Origin: CAZMZW01 sp963802275
Lineage (GTDB): Bacteria > Chloroflexota > Anaerolineae > Anaerolineales > Anaerolineaceae
Length of the DNA stretch: 64,000 nucleotides
Assembly: GCA_963802275.1 (NCBI GenBank)
Contig: CAWDIB010000004.1
Location: forward strand, 1,277,167-1,341,166
Reading direction: 5' to 3'
Made by a program: the position numbers and the translations under genes. Position 1 is the first letter of the stretch. Every line of letters begins with the position of its first letter. Of the stretch, positions 40,745 to 49,251 are shown piece by piece. Under the pieces are notes generated by a model, which did no database searches, was not told the origin of the DNA, and saw nothing but the letters and a program-made list of their open reading frames with translations.

Positions 40745-41380
40745 ATGGACGAAAAATTGGCACCCATCTACCAGGGCATCATCGATGGCGACATGCAAGC
40801 AGTAAAAACCAGGGTTCAGGAAGCAGTGGATGCCCAGCTGCCGGCCGGTACCATCCTCAAGGAAGGTCTTGTGCCCGCCATGGCGGAGGTGGGCCGCTTG
40901 TTTGAAGAGGGTGAATATTTCGTACCGGAAATGCTGGTGGCTGCCCGCGCCATGCAGGGTGGTCTTGAGATCCTTAAACCGCTCTTGGTTGCCTCGGATG
41001 TAAAACCAGCCGGCAAGGTCATCATCGGCACGGTCAAGGGCGACCTGCACGACATCGGCAAGAACCTGGTTGCCATCATGATGGAGGGTGCCGGATTTGA
41101 GATCCACGACCTCGGTACGGATGTGACGCCTGAGAAATTTGTGGAAGCTGTTAATGCCTTTCAGCCCAATATCATCTGCATGTCCGCCTTGCTCACCACC
41201 ACCATGACCAATATGGGCGTTACCGTGGAAGCGCTGCGGCAGGCCGGCTTGCGTGAAAAAGTAAAAATCATGATCGGCGGAGCCCCCATAACCGACACGT
41301 ATGCCAAACAGATAGGCGCAGACGGCTATGCCCCGGATGCCAGTTCGGCCGCCCGTCTTGCTTTGTCATTCGTCCAATAA
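40745..41380 (+). CDS. Corrinoid (B12-binding) methyl-carrier protein
   Basis: About 211 residues. A four-helix cap (residues 1-85, with VEMDEKLAPI at the true start) precedes a B12-binding Rossmann domain with the diagnostic DLHDIGKNLVAIMM (DxHxxG, the His being the lower cobalt ligand). SALLTTTMTNMGVTVEALRQ and IGGAPITDTYAKQIGADGY follow. The ATG at 40745 follows CAGGAGCG; an in-frame TTG six codons upstream is less likely. It is the probable partner of the UroD-family methyltransferase at 38743. Ends at a strong terminator. Confidence 0.9.
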   Translation: MDEKLAPIYQGIIDGDMQAVKTRVQEAVDAQLPAGTILKEGLVPAMAEVGRLFEEGEYFVPEMLVAARAMQGGLEILKPLLVASDVKPAGKVIIGTVKGDLHDIGKNLVAIMMEGAGFEIHDLGTDVTPEKFVEAVNAFQPNIICMSALLTTTMTNMGVTVEALRQAGLREKVKIMIGGAPITDTYAKQIGADGYAPDASSAARLALSFVQ

Positions 41381-41405
41381 ATTCTCTAATTCAACGTATT
41401 TTTTA

Positions 41406-41437
41406 GGTGTGAACCCATAAGGTTCACACCTTTTTTT
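41406..41437 (+). terminator. Intrinsic terminator of the corrinoid-protein gene
   Basis: A 10-bp perfect stem GGTGTGAACC/GGTTCACACC, loop CATAA, followed by seven T. It lies 25 bases beyond the stop. Confidence 0.9.
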
Positions 41438-41450
41438 ACCAAATTAGTAT

Positions 41451-41477
41451 AAAAAATCCCGGCGAAAACCGGGATTT
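41451..41477 (-). terminator. Intrinsic terminator downstream of tRNA-Ser
   Basis: On the minus strand, AAATCCCGG/CCGGGATTT with a six-base loop is followed by a run of T. It lies immediately beyond the 3' end of the tRNA gene. Confidence 0.8.
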
Positions 41478-41482
41478 TTCAG

Positions 41483-41575
41483 CGGGGAGGGAGGGATTCG
41501 AACCCTCGGTCGAGGATTTAAACCCCCGACAATCACTTAGCAGGCGATCCCAATCGGCCACTCTGGCACCTCCCC
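41483..41575 (-). tRNA. tRNA-Ser (anticodon GCT)
   Basis: A 93-base long-variable-arm tRNA. The acceptor stem is GGGGAGG/CCTCCCC, with discriminator G. The anticodon loop CTGCTAA gives GCT (serine AGC/AGU codons), and the T loop GTTCGAATC is intact. CCA is not encoded. Confidence 0.92.
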
Positions 41576-41621
41576 AGTGAGGTGAGCAGCGCTAATTATA
41601 TCCGTTCACCAGCACTGCAGG

Positions 41622-41710
41622 CGGAGGGAGAGGGATTCGAACCCACGATGAAGCTTTCGCCCCATACCTGTTTTCAAGACAGGCGCCTTAAACCGCTCGG
41701 CCATCCCTCC
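41622..41710 (-). tRNA. tRNA-Ser (anticodon TGA)
   Basis: An 89-base long-variable-arm tRNA. The acceptor stem is GGAGGGA/TCCCTCC, with discriminator G. The anticodon loop CTTGAAA gives TGA (serine UCN codons) and the T loop GGTTCGAATC is intact. It is 46 bases upstream of the other tRNA-Ser on the same strand, probably one transcript. Confidence 0.92.
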
Positions 41711-41827
41711 GTGGGTTGGCGCGTGAAATTCTATCATAGAAAGTTTTCTGCTGTCGGATAAGGCGTAAACCCGTCAAATATCCCAATAAAGATTAAAATT
41801 GATTCGCGTTTTAATGGCAGGTGTATT

Positions 41828-42703
41828 ATGAACAAAGCCCGCAGAGCATTTTTATACGTGCCAGGCAATGACCTGCATAAAATTCAAAAATCGGTCTCCT
41901 TGAATGCCGATTGCATCTGCCTTGACCTGGAAGACAGCGTCGCTCCCAATCAAAAAACCTCCGCCCGCCAGCTGGTTGCGCGTGCCCTCACAGAAATGGA
42001 TTTCGGTGAGGCCGAGAAATGGGTGCGCGTATATGGTGAAAAAACGGGTTTAATGGAGGACGACCTGTCAGCCATCCTGCCGGTTCATCCGCATGGGATT
42101 GTCCTCCCCAAAGTGGAGACCACCGCCGTCATTCAAAGGGTAAGCTGCCTGATGAATGAATTTGAAACCACCCACGGCTGGCAGCATAAGAGCCTATCCA
42201 TCATTGCCATCGTTGAGTCGGCAGCCGGTCTTGTCAATCTGGCTTCCATCTGCCAGGCGGGTGAACGCTTGAACGCTATCATTTTTGGCGCAGAGGACTT
42301 TGCCGCCAGTATTGGCGCGCAGCGCAGTGAGCAAAATTGGGAAGTCTTTCATGCCCGCTCTGCGATCGTCATCCATTGCGCCGCCTTTGGCCTGCAAGCC
42401 ATTGATATGGTCAATAACAACTTTCGTGACCTTGAACCGGTCATACAGGAAGCCCGGCAAGGAGCTGCCATGGGTTTTGCCGGCAAGCAGGTCATCCATC
42501 CCAGCCAGGTGGAGGCAGTTCAATCAGCATTCACCCCCTCACTGCAAGAAGTGGAAAGAGCCAGGCAGTTTGTGGCACTTTATACAGCCCAGCAGCAGGC
42601 AGGCAAAGGTGCCATTGGACTGGAAGGAAAATTGATTGACCTGCCTGTCTTCCGCCAGGCGGAAAATGTACTTGCCCGCTACAGGAAAACGCAATCCTCC
42701 TGA
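41828..42703 (+). CDS. CitE-like HpcH/HpaI-family lyase
   Basis: A 291-residue TIM-barrel protein starting MNKARRAFLYVPGNDLHKIQ. It has ICLDLEDSVAPNQK (acidic metal ligand), IVLPKVETTAVI, IAIVESAAGLVNL (Glu ligand), IIFGAEDFAASIGA and GKQVIHPSQVEAVQSAF. This is the CitE/malyl-CoA-lyase-type branch, which cleaves or makes CoA esters of hydroxy-dicarboxylates. No citrate-lyase alpha or acyl-carrier genes are nearby, so it is probably a stand-alone CitE-like enzyme. Substrate unknown. Confidence 0.82.
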   Translation: MNKARRAFLYVPGNDLHKIQKSVSLNADCICLDLEDSVAPNQKTSARQLVARALTEMDFGEAEKWVRVYGEKTGLMEDDLSAILPVHPHGIVLPKVETTAVIQRVSCLMNEFETTHGWQHKSLSIIAIVESAAGLVNLASICQAGERLNAIIFGAEDFAASIGAQRSEQNWEVFHARSAIVIHCAAFGLQAIDMVNNNFRDLEPVIQEARQGAAMGFAGKQVIHPSQVEAVQSAFTPSLQEVERARQFVALYTAQQQAGKGAIGLEGKLIDLPVFRQAENVLARYRKTQSS

Positions 42704-42706
42704 GTA

Positions 42707-43525
42707 TCAAACCTCCGTTTCATCCCCCACGATCACCATGGTGATATTGTCCTGGCCGCCCTTGTTTAATGCGGCTGTGGTGAGTCTATCCACCAGTTGA
42801 TTGGCTGGATGGATTGCCATGATGTTGTGGATTTCTTCATCTGTCACCATATCGGTCAGACCATCGCTGCAAATCAATACGCGCTCATCCTTACCAAGTT
42901 CCAATCCCTGGTTTTTTAAAGCACTACGCGTACTCTCATCGTCGGATAAGTAAAGCCCATTATCAACCTTGGGCGGTATCGGGTTTCCCAGGTAGCGGGT
43001 GATGATGTGACTCCGCTGGTTCTTTTGCTTTTTGTCAGCTTGTTGCCCATAACCCAACTGCCTGGATTCTGACTCCCAGGTATGGTCCCGGCTGATTTGG
43101 ATGAGTTGATTGTTTCGCTGTAAATAAATGCGCGAATCACCCAAATTGGCGATGAATAGCCGCTTTCCCGCCAGTACCGCCGCTGCACAGGTGCATGCCA
43201 TACCTGCATAAGCTGGATCAAGCTCAGCTTGCCGCATCACCTCCTGGTTGGCTGCCAGCATGGCATTTTCCAATCCTTTCAGAAAAATGCTTCCCTCGGA
43301 TTTTTCAAAATAATCCGGGATCAGGTCAACCGCGATGGATGCCGCCTTCTCTCCGGCATTTTGCCCGCCCACGCCATCCGCCACCAGCGCCAGGATTACA
43401 GGTGTTGCATCTTCTTTTCCAACCTGGTAGAACGCATAAACAAACCGGTCCTCATTTTCCAGCCGGACCAGGCCCGTTGACGTTCCGCCGAAAACCGGGC
43501 GGTGCGAACGGTCCACTGTGATCAT
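42707..43525 (-). CDS. PP2C-family protein serine/threonine phosphatase
   Basis: A 272-residue protein with the PP2C metal-binding motifs GLVRLENEDRFVYA, LALVADGVGGQNAGEKAA, ANLGDSRIYL, LICSDGLTDMVTDE and GGQDNITMVIVG. It has no membrane segment. The start overlaps the stop of the VWA/FHA gene by four bases (ATGA), so its partner is translated just before it. The FHA domain of the partner reads phospho-threonine, so the two probably act in one phospho-signalling pathway. The cognate kinase is not in the window. Confidence 0.88.
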   Translation of the reverse strand: MITVDRSHRPVFGGTSTGLVRLENEDRFVYAFYQVGKEDATPVILALVADGVGGQNAGEKAASIAVDLIPDYFEKSEGSIFLKGLENAMLAANQEVMRQAELDPAYAGMACTCAAAVLAGKRLFIANLGDSRIYLQRNNQLIQISRDHTWESESRQLGYGQQADKKQKNQRSHIITRYLGNPIPPKVDNGLYLSDDESTRSALKNQGLELGKDERVLICSDGLTDMVTDEEIHNIMAIHPANQLVDRLTTAALNKGGQDNITMVIVGDETEV

Positions 43526-45420
43526 GCTGCCCCCTCGTTCTTTGAATTGGGATCAGGTTTCCCGATCTCATAACGAAATGCCACCTGGCCAAAATGGATC
43601 AAATCACCCGCATGCAGGATGCTGCCTGCGGTGGAAAGCGGGGCATAGTTCAGCCAGGTGCCGTTCTTCTCGCTGCGGTTGGCAATGCGGGCATGTCCAT
43701 CAGTTGCCAGGCTGATGACTGCATGCACTTTTTCAATACCGGGTAGTCTGAGGACGATCTGGCATTGTTTGGTATCCCGTCCGATGGTCATTTCAGGCTG
43801 GGTCAGGGTAATGTTCTGGTATTCATCCGCTGCCGGCTGTCCGCCCGCCCAAACCAGCCGCGGTGGCGCCCCTGCTGATTGTCCGTTCTGGTTTATTTTC
43901 AGGTTATCCTCTTCAACCCTTCCGCCCACCATCTCTCCATTCCCTGCCAGTACCGGCTGGGTAAGCGGATCGAAGGTCTCCATTTCCTTTTCTGCTTTCT
44001 TTTCTACCAAAAAGGTGATCAGGCGATGCCTCTGCTGGAAGGCGAAATAAATTCCGACAGCCAGCAATGATCCGACCGGTATCACCCACCCACCGTTCCT
44101 GAGAAAATCCATCACTTGTCCCCAAAAATTGGTGGCTATCGGCGGCACAGTGATGGGAATGGTGATGGTAATACTTTTCCCCTCATACCCGAGAATATCC
44201 TCCACCTCCACCTGCAAGGTGTGTTCACCGCTGCTGCGGTAATTTCTAAGCGTCCAACCGAAGTATTCAAATGGCGGTTGCATATTTTGGATGACGGTTT
44301 GGCCATCCACTTTTAACCTGGAGGACTTAAGCTGCCGTGGATACCCATCTGGAAAATTGACTTTGACCTTAAGAATGATCAAATCCGGCTGGAGTACAAG
44401 GTTGTTATTGGCATCCGCCACCCAATCGCGGTTCAGTTGCAGCGGCGCATCCACCAATTCGGGAATTGGGTTGCCGAGCGTAATGCTGAATTCGACCTCC
44501 AGGGAAATGGCCGTTTGGTCACCGCGCTGCACCTGCACGGAAACCCGGTGGCTTCCACTCTCCTTCACCGCTGAGGTGTAGCGCACCCGGTAGGTGTACC
44601 GCAGTGGCTGAAAATATTCCTCCGGATTGGGCGCTTGTTTCGATTCTCCATAAAGGAAGAACCTGCCGCCGGTTTTTTGAGCCAATTCAGTCAGCGACAG
44701 GGCTGCCTGGGAATTTTCGCTCGCGTCTGCCGCTACCAGCCAGACGAAAACGGGAATCTTGAGTTGGTTGGCTCTCTGGATGAGGGTCGGGATCTTCTGC
44801 AATTCGCCTTCCACCGGCAGTGCGGTCAGGTAAAAGATGGCCTGTTTGCCATATTGAACGGGAGATCCCTTGGCGGCAATTTCCATGGCGGATTCCAGGC
44901 TCGCCAGGGTTGGCTTAAGGTTGAAAAGATTTGGCTGGTACCCCTGCAATGCCTGGGTGAAGGCAGACCTCTCTTTATTCCGCTCAACTAAAACTCCCTC
45001 ATTTCCTGTCAGGGTGTAGCGGTCCATCTCGGCGGTAACCGGTAAAAAATTGATCCAATTCAACAGCGCTGCATTCAATTCCTGGAAGCGGGTCGCCCCG
45101 GATGTCGAGCGGTTGGACAGGGTCGAACTTAAATTAATAGCGACAATCGCATCCAGTCCCGGTTGTGTTAAAAAGGTCTCATTTACAATCCTTTCCTGCC
45201 CGTCTTCCGTTAAACGCACATTGCGCAGGGTCAAATCGCTGACAAAACCGCCTCGCTGATCATAGGCATCTAGGTAAAAAGTCACCTTGGGAAATTGGTT
45301 CAGGTCCGCTTCAGAGAGTTTCAGGCGCAATCCGCTTTGGGCTTTCACCGTTGAATTGGTGAAGAAAGCAAAAGAAATCATCACGGCCAATAGTAAAAGA
45401 ACAAATATGGCTTTTTTCAT
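43522..45420 (-). CDS. VWA-like and FHA domain membrane protein
   Basis: About 632 residues. A signal anchor (FVLLLLAVMISFAFFTN) is followed by an extracellular part with VWA-like pattern (LDAIVAINLSSTLSNRST, AIFYLTALPVEGELQKIP, VFVWLVAADA) and beta-sandwich repeats. A membrane segment (WVIPVGSLLAVGIYFAF, about 455) precedes a cytoplasmic linker, and a C-terminal FHA domain has MTIGRDTKQCQIVLRLPGIE, VHAVISLATDGHARIANRSE and NGTWLNYAPL. The MIDAS Asp motif is replaced (INLSS), so metal binding is doubtful. The ATG at 45420 lies seven bases after a TAAAAT box, so the mRNA is probably leaderless. The PP2C gene follows. Confidence 0.82.
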   Translation of the reverse strand: MKKAIFVLLLLAVMISFAFFTNSTVKAQSGLRLKLSEADLNQFPKVTFYLDAYDQRGGFVSDLTLRNVRLTEDGQERIVNETFLTQPGLDAIVAINLSSTLSNRSTSGATRFQELNAALLNWINFLPVTAEMDRYTLTGNEGVLVERNKERSAFTQALQGYQPNLFNLKPTLASLESAMEIAAKGSPVQYGKQAIFYLTALPVEGELQKIPTLIQRANQLKIPVFVWLVAADASENSQAALSLTELAQKTGGRFFLYGESKQAPNPEEYFQPLRYTYRVRYTSAVKESGSHRVSVQVQRGDQTAISLEVEFSITLGNPIPELVDAPLQLNRDWVADANNNLVLQPDLIILKVKVNFPDGYPRQLKSSRLKVDGQTVIQNMQPPFEYFGWTLRNYRSSGEHTLQVEVEDILGYEGKSITITIPITVPPIATNFWGQVMDFLRNGGWVIPVGSLLAVGIYFAFQQRHRLITFLVEKKAEKEMETFDPLTQPVLAGNGEMVGGRVEEDNLKINQNGQSAGAPPRLVWAGGQPAADEYQNITLTQPEMTIGRDTKQCQIVLRLPGIEKVHAVISLATDGHARIANRSEKNGTWLNYAPLSTAGSILHAGDLIHFGQVAFRYEIGKPDPNSKNEGAA

Positions 45421-45527
45421 CGGAAATATTTTATCTGAAAACCCTTGTTGACAATCCAAATCATACCAGCCAATGAAAGCATTGGATGGTTTTTATTATT
45501 CAAGCGGAAATGCAATCAGCGGAATTT

Positions 45528-46178
45528 CTAAACGAGCATTTGCCGAACCGGGGCAAAGCTCTGCCGGTGAATGGCTGAAACCCCCAACCGCTTGAGGTTC
45601 AATCGGTGCTGAAGGGTGCCATAACCCTTGTTGCTGGCAAACCCATAACCCGGATATTGCGATTCCATCGCTGCCATCCACTCATCCCGGTTGGTCTTGG
45701 CCAGGATGGAAGCCGCGGCAATACTGAGCACCAGTCCGTCACCATGCACCAAACCCATCTGCGGCAGATCCACAGCTGGCAGTAATAGGTAATCCAAAAG
45801 AAGGAATTGCGGGTCTACTAGCAGGCACGCCAAAGCCCTCTCCATCGCCAGGCGGGTGGCTCGCACAATCCCGAGCCGGTCAATTTCGGCATGGCTCGAA
45901 AAGCCGACCCCATGGCTTATTGCCGCGCGCTTGATCTTTTCAGCCCACAGAGTTCGCTGCCCTGCATTCATCAGCTTGGAATCCCGTACACCTGCCAATT
46001 TTTTTTGAATCCCCTTTTCTGCCGGCAGGATGACTGCACCAGCTGCCACCGGTCCCGCCCAGCAACCGCGTCCGGCTTCATCCAACCCTGCCACGTACTG
46101 AATCCCCCGCGACCACAGCCTCTTTTCGTAATCAAGCGTCGGCAAGCACTTTGGCTTTTTGATGCTCTCAGCGGTCAT
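45528..46178 (-). CDS. rnhB: Ribonuclease HII
   Basis: About 216 residues. YVAGLDEAGRGCWAGPVAAG has the DEAGRG motif with two catalytic acids, followed by AVILP, SKLMNAGQRTLWAEKI, DYLLLPAVDLPQMGLVHGDG and AAASILAKTNRDEWMAAM. It cleaves RNA in RNA-DNA hybrids, including single ribonucleotides. I use the ATG at 46178 (MTAESIKK); an ATG at 46196 is possible. The GT2 gene ends 11 bases into it, so the two are coupled. Confidence 0.92.
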   Translation of the reverse strand: MTAESIKKPKCLPTLDYEKRLWSRGIQYVAGLDEAGRGCWAGPVAAGAVILPAEKGIQKKLAGVRDSKLMNAGQRTLWAEKIKRAAISHGVGFSSHAEIDRLGIVRATRLAMERALACLLVDPQFLLLDYLLLPAVDLPQMGLVHGDGLVLSIAAASILAKTNRDEWMAAMESQYPGYGFASNKGYGTLQHRLNLKRLGVSAIHRQSFAPVRQMLV

Positions 46179-46893
46179 AAAGTCCGCGCAGGGCATTCCA
46201 ACGGATAATGAGCAGGTCGCGTGCCATCATGAATGAATCTCTCACCACCTTGACCTTGCTGTTGGGATTATGATGCCAGGAAATGGGCACCTCCTGAATA
46301 ATATAACCCAACCGGCGCGCAATCACCAGCGCTTCCACGTCAAAGGTCCAGCCCTTGATGGTCATGCGTGGGAAAATTTCCTGCACTGCATCTGCGCGGA
46401 AGCATTTGAACCCGCACTGCGTATCCTGCAGCCCCGGCAGGGCGATCCAGCGCACCATGGCATTGAAAACCCGCCCGATGATGTGCCGGTATTCGGGTTC
46501 TCCGATTCGTTTGGCACCCGCTGCCTCGCGTGATGCAATCACCACAGCAGAATCCTCATGCTGCGGCGGAAAGAAGCGGTTGACCTCTTCAATGGGCATG
46601 GAAAGATCGGCATCACAGATGAAGCGGTAGTGGCCCCTTGCCGACTGCATACCCTGTATCACCGCCCAGCCCTTGCCGCGCTGCTCACAGTGCAACGCGC
46701 GCACTTCCCTCATTTGCCGCTCGTATTCCCGCGCAATGGCCAGTGTACGATCGCTCGACCCGTTCTCCACCACCAACACCTCAGCCTGATAGGGCTGCCT
46801 GGCCAGAAAATCGTGGATGGTTTTCAGACTGCGCGGAAGGCGTTCTTCTTCGTTATAGGCTGGGATGATGATGGAAAGCGTGATTTCTTTCAT
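46168..46893 (-). CDS. Glycosyltransferase family 2
   Basis: About 241 residues with the GT-A pattern: LSIIIPAYNEEERLPRSLKT, VLVVENGSSDRTLAIAREYE, GKGWAVIQGMQSARGHYRFI, CDADLSMP (a DxD-like metal site) and LPGLQDTQCGFKCFRADA. GWTFDVEALVIARRLGY is typical of dolichyl- or polyprenyl-phosphate sugar synthases. It has no membrane segments, so it is a cytoplasmic or peripheral enzyme making a lipid-linked or nucleotide-linked sugar. The ATG at 46893 (MKEITLSIIIPA) is preferred over an upstream in-frame ATG, and no SD is seen. A TATAAT lies at 46912-46917. Confidence 0.85.
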   Translation of the reverse strand: MKEITLSIIIPAYNEEERLPRSLKTIHDFLARQPYQAEVLVVENGSSDRTLAIAREYERQMREVRALHCEQRGKGWAVIQGMQSARGHYRFICDADLSMPIEEVNRFFPPQHEDSAVVIASREAAGAKRIGEPEYRHIIGRVFNAMVRWIALPGLQDTQCGFKCFRADAVQEIFPRMTIKGWTFDVEALVIARRLGYIIQEVPISWHHNPNSKVKVVRDSFMMARDLLIIRWNALRGLYDR

Positions 46894-46979
46894 AACTGAT
46901 TTACTGTGACCATTATAGTATCGCCTATATACTAGCAATTAATTAAATAAAGTCTGCCAACAGCAGACTAAAAACCAAG

Positions 46980-47052
46980 TCGGGGTGGGCGGACTTGAAC
47001 CGCCGACCCCCGCGTCCCAAACGCGGTGCGCTGCCAACTGCGCTACACCCCG
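46980..47052 (-). tRNA. tRNA-Pro (anticodon TGG)
   Basis: A 73-base tRNA. The acceptor stem is CGGGGTG/CACCCCG, and the D-arm and T-arm are complete. The anticodon stem-loop CCGCG-TTTGGGA-CGCGG gives anticodon TGG. CCA is not encoded. Confidence 0.92.
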
Positions 47053-47122
47053 GCAGCCAAGAGTATAATCGGATTGCTTGCCTCCCGTCAAGCAAGGCGC
47101 CCTGACTGCCTGGTGAAATGCC

Positions 47123-48037
47123 ATGTTTGCACACAAACACCATATTTTTATCACCTGTATTCTCCTGTTCGTGGCCATCATCCTGCTTTCCTCATGCAGC
47201 CCTTCCCTGCAGCCGTCTGGTCCCTCTGTTGAATATTCCCCAACCCCGACCATTCCTGAACAAACCCCGGCTATGGGTTCTTCCGCCGCCACCCCGCAGA
47301 TCCAGCCAGCCATTCAATGCAATCAACCCGGCAAGATCAGTCAAACGGATTTTTTTTCCACCATATTGGGCACCCGCCTTGTCTTCAATGTCTATTTCCC
47401 TCCCTGTTATGAAAATAGTCACCAGTTCGGCTACCCGGTGCTTTACCTCTTACACGGGCAGACCTATGACCAGACCCAATGGCAAAAGCTGGACATTCAG
47501 GTTTATGCCGATCAGCTGATTCAAAGCGGCAGGGTCAGCCCGTTCCTCATCATCATGCCCAATGAACAATTCCATTTCCGTTCACCGGAAGGCAATCAAT
47601 TTCCATTTGCCATCCGCGAGGAATTGATCCCCTGGGTGGAGGCCAACCTGCATGCCCGTCCGCAAAAAACCTGGCGCGCCATCGGGGGTATCTCGCGTGG
47701 GGCTTCCTGGGCTATGCGCCTTGCCCTTCAGAATCCCTCCACCTTCAGCGCTGTCGGCGGGCATAGTTTGCCCACCTTCAATAGCGACATTAAACTGCTG
47801 CCGGACTGGCTGGAAAAAATATCCCCTGGGCAGTTACCGCGCATTTACCTGGACATTGGCAAACTTGACCCGGAGGTGCAAAGCGCCGCCCAATTCGAAC
47901 AGGTCCTCAGCCGTCTGGGTATTCCTCACCAGTGGCATTTGAACGAAGGCCGGCACAACGAAGACTATTGGCGCCAGCATATCCAGGAGTATCTGGACTG
48001 GTACACCATAGACTGGAGAAGTTCAGTCATCTCATGA
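47123..48037 (+). CDS. Esterase-family lipoprotein (alpha/beta hydrolase)
   Basis: A 304-residue exported hydrolase. The N-terminal signal ends at the lipobox LLSSC, and a Pro/Ser/Thr linker (to about residue 75) leads to an esterase-D-like domain. PVLYLLHGQTYDQTQWQK gives the oxyanion loop, AIGGISRGASWAMRLAL holds the nucleophile Ser, and HLNEGRHNEDYW holds the final catalytic His. Substrate unknown; external acetyl or feruloyl esters are common for the family. The next gene, a close paralogue, starts inside its stop codon. Confidence 0.82.
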   Translation: MFAHKHHIFITCILLFVAIILLSSCSPSLQPSGPSVEYSPTPTIPEQTPAMGSSAATPQIQPAIQCNQPGKISQTDFFSTILGTRLVFNVYFPPCYENSHQFGYPVLYLLHGQTYDQTQWQKLDIQVYADQLIQSGRVSPFLIIMPNEQFHFRSPEGNQFPFAIREELIPWVEANLHARPQKTWRAIGGISRGASWAMRLALQNPSTFSAVGGHSLPTFNSDIKLLPDWLEKISPGQLPRIYLDIGKLDPEVQSAAQFEQVLSRLGIPHQWHLNEGRHNEDYWRQHIQEYLDWYTIDWRSSVIS

Positions 48038-48918
48038 GGACACTCGCAAGGTGCTTTCGAGTCTTGATTCTATTTAACTTTTGGCTGGCTGCCTGCACCA
48101 CTTCCATCGCTGTTACTGCAACACCACCAACCCATCCTGCCGCCACGGAAATATTTTCTCCTACGCCATCACCCACGCCCATCGCTTGCGCTGAGTCCCG
48201 CGGGCACTTTGAAGTTCAGCAAATCCAGACCTCCCTTATGACCCACCCGCTTCAATTCCGTGTTTATCTGCCTGCCTGTTACGGAAATGACAAGGACAGG
48301 CGCTACCCGGTCCTCTACCTTCTCCATGGGCAGAGTTATAAGGACGACCAGTGGGACCGTCTGGGAGCAGACGAGGCCATGGATGAATTGATCTCTTCGG
48401 GAGAGATACAACCTTTCATCCTGGTGCTGCCCAAGGAATCCAATTACATGATCACGCAGTGGGAATCGAAATACGGGCAGGCGCTGGCAGCCGAATTGGT
48501 GCCCTGGGTGGATGCCCATTACCGAACCTGCCCTGAGCATGCCTGCCGGGCCATTGGCGGGCTCTCCCGCGGCGCGGGCTGGGCCATGCGCATCGGGCTG
48601 ATGGGATGGGAAACCTTTTCTGCCATCGGCGCCCACTCATTCGCTCCCTTCCGCGGGGATTTTAACGCCGTCCCGTTGTGGATCAAAGCCATCCCGAATG
48701 GTAAACTGCCGCGCATCTGGATTGATGTCGGCAACCGTGACTTCATCGCCGATGCCGCCAGGGTCTGGAAAGACCGCCTGGATGATTATCACGTCCCCAA
48801 TGAGTGGTATGTGCTCCCCGGCTCACATACAGAAAATTATTGGTCTGAAAACGTAGCCACCTACCTGCGCTGGTACGCCGCCGGCTGGAAGGATATTTCT
48901 TCAGTTTTGGCGAATTAA
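48034..48918 (+). CDS. Esterase-family lipoprotein, paralogue of the upstream gene
   Basis: A 294-residue exported hydrolase that overlaps the upstream esterase by four bases (ATGA). MRTLARCFRVLILFNFWLAA precedes the lipobox Cys. PVLYLLHGQSYKDDQWDRL, AIGGLSRGAGWAMRIGL (nucleophile Ser) and LPGSHTENYW (His) match the other gene position for position, so the two arose by duplication. They are translated together. A longer frame upstream of 48034 exists but runs inside the other gene and is not favoured. Confidence 0.82.
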   Translation: MRTLARCFRVLILFNFWLAACTTSIAVTATPPTHPAATEIFSPTPSPTPIACAESRGHFEVQQIQTSLMTHPLQFRVYLPACYGNDKDRRYPVLYLLHGQSYKDDQWDRLGADEAMDELISSGEIQPFILVLPKESNYMITQWESKYGQALAAELVPWVDAHYRTCPEHACRAIGGLSRGAGWAMRIGLMGWETFSAIGAHSFAPFRGDFNAVPLWIKAIPNGKLPRIWIDVGNRDFIADAARVWKDRLDDYHVPNEWYVLPGSHTENYWSENVATYLRWYAAGWKDISSVLAN

Positions 48919-48947
48919 CAGCCGCGATCCTTACGTGGGGATTTGGA

Positions 48948-48953
48948 TATAAT
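48948..48953 (+). promoter_or_regulatory. Promoter -10 box of gatC (leaderless)
   Basis: TATAAT ends seven bases before the ATG at 48961, with no Shine-Dalgarno in the gap. The transcript should start within one base of the start codon. Confidence 0.55.
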
Positions 48954-48960
48954 ACCTGTC

Positions 48961-49251
48961 ATGAGTCTGACCCCTCAAGAAGTGGAACACATCGCCCTGC
49001 TGGCACGCCTGGAACTCACCGCGCAGGAAGAAGATCAATACCGGCGGCAGCTTTCTTCCATCCTGGATCATTTCGCTGTTTTGCAAAAATTGGATACCAG
49101 CCACATCCCGCCCACTTCCAGCGTCTTGCCTCCCCGCAGCCGTCTTCGAAAAGACGAAATTAAATCTGGGTTGGACCAAATTGAGGTTCTGCGCAATGCC
49201 CCAGACACAACTCGCGGGCAGTTCCGCGTCCCGCCTGTTTTTGATCGATGA
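48961..49251 (+). CDS. gatC: Aspartyl/glutamyl-tRNA amidotransferase subunit C
   Basis: A 96-residue protein starting MSLTPQEVEHIALLARLELT, the usual GatC opening. FAVLQKLDTSHIPPTSSVLP follows and LRNAPDTTRGQFRVPPVF ends it. It stabilises GatA and GatB in the enzyme that turns Glu-tRNA(Gln) or Asp-tRNA(Asn) into the amidated forms. The ATG at 48961 is preferred over one six codons earlier because TATAAT lies seven bases before it. It overlaps gatA by four bases. gatB is not in the window. Confidence 0.92.
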   Translation: MSLTPQEVEHIALLARLELTAQEEDQYRRQLSSILDHFAVLQKLDTSHIPPTSSVLPPRSRLRKDEIKSGLDQIEVLRNAPDTTRGQFRVPPVFDR

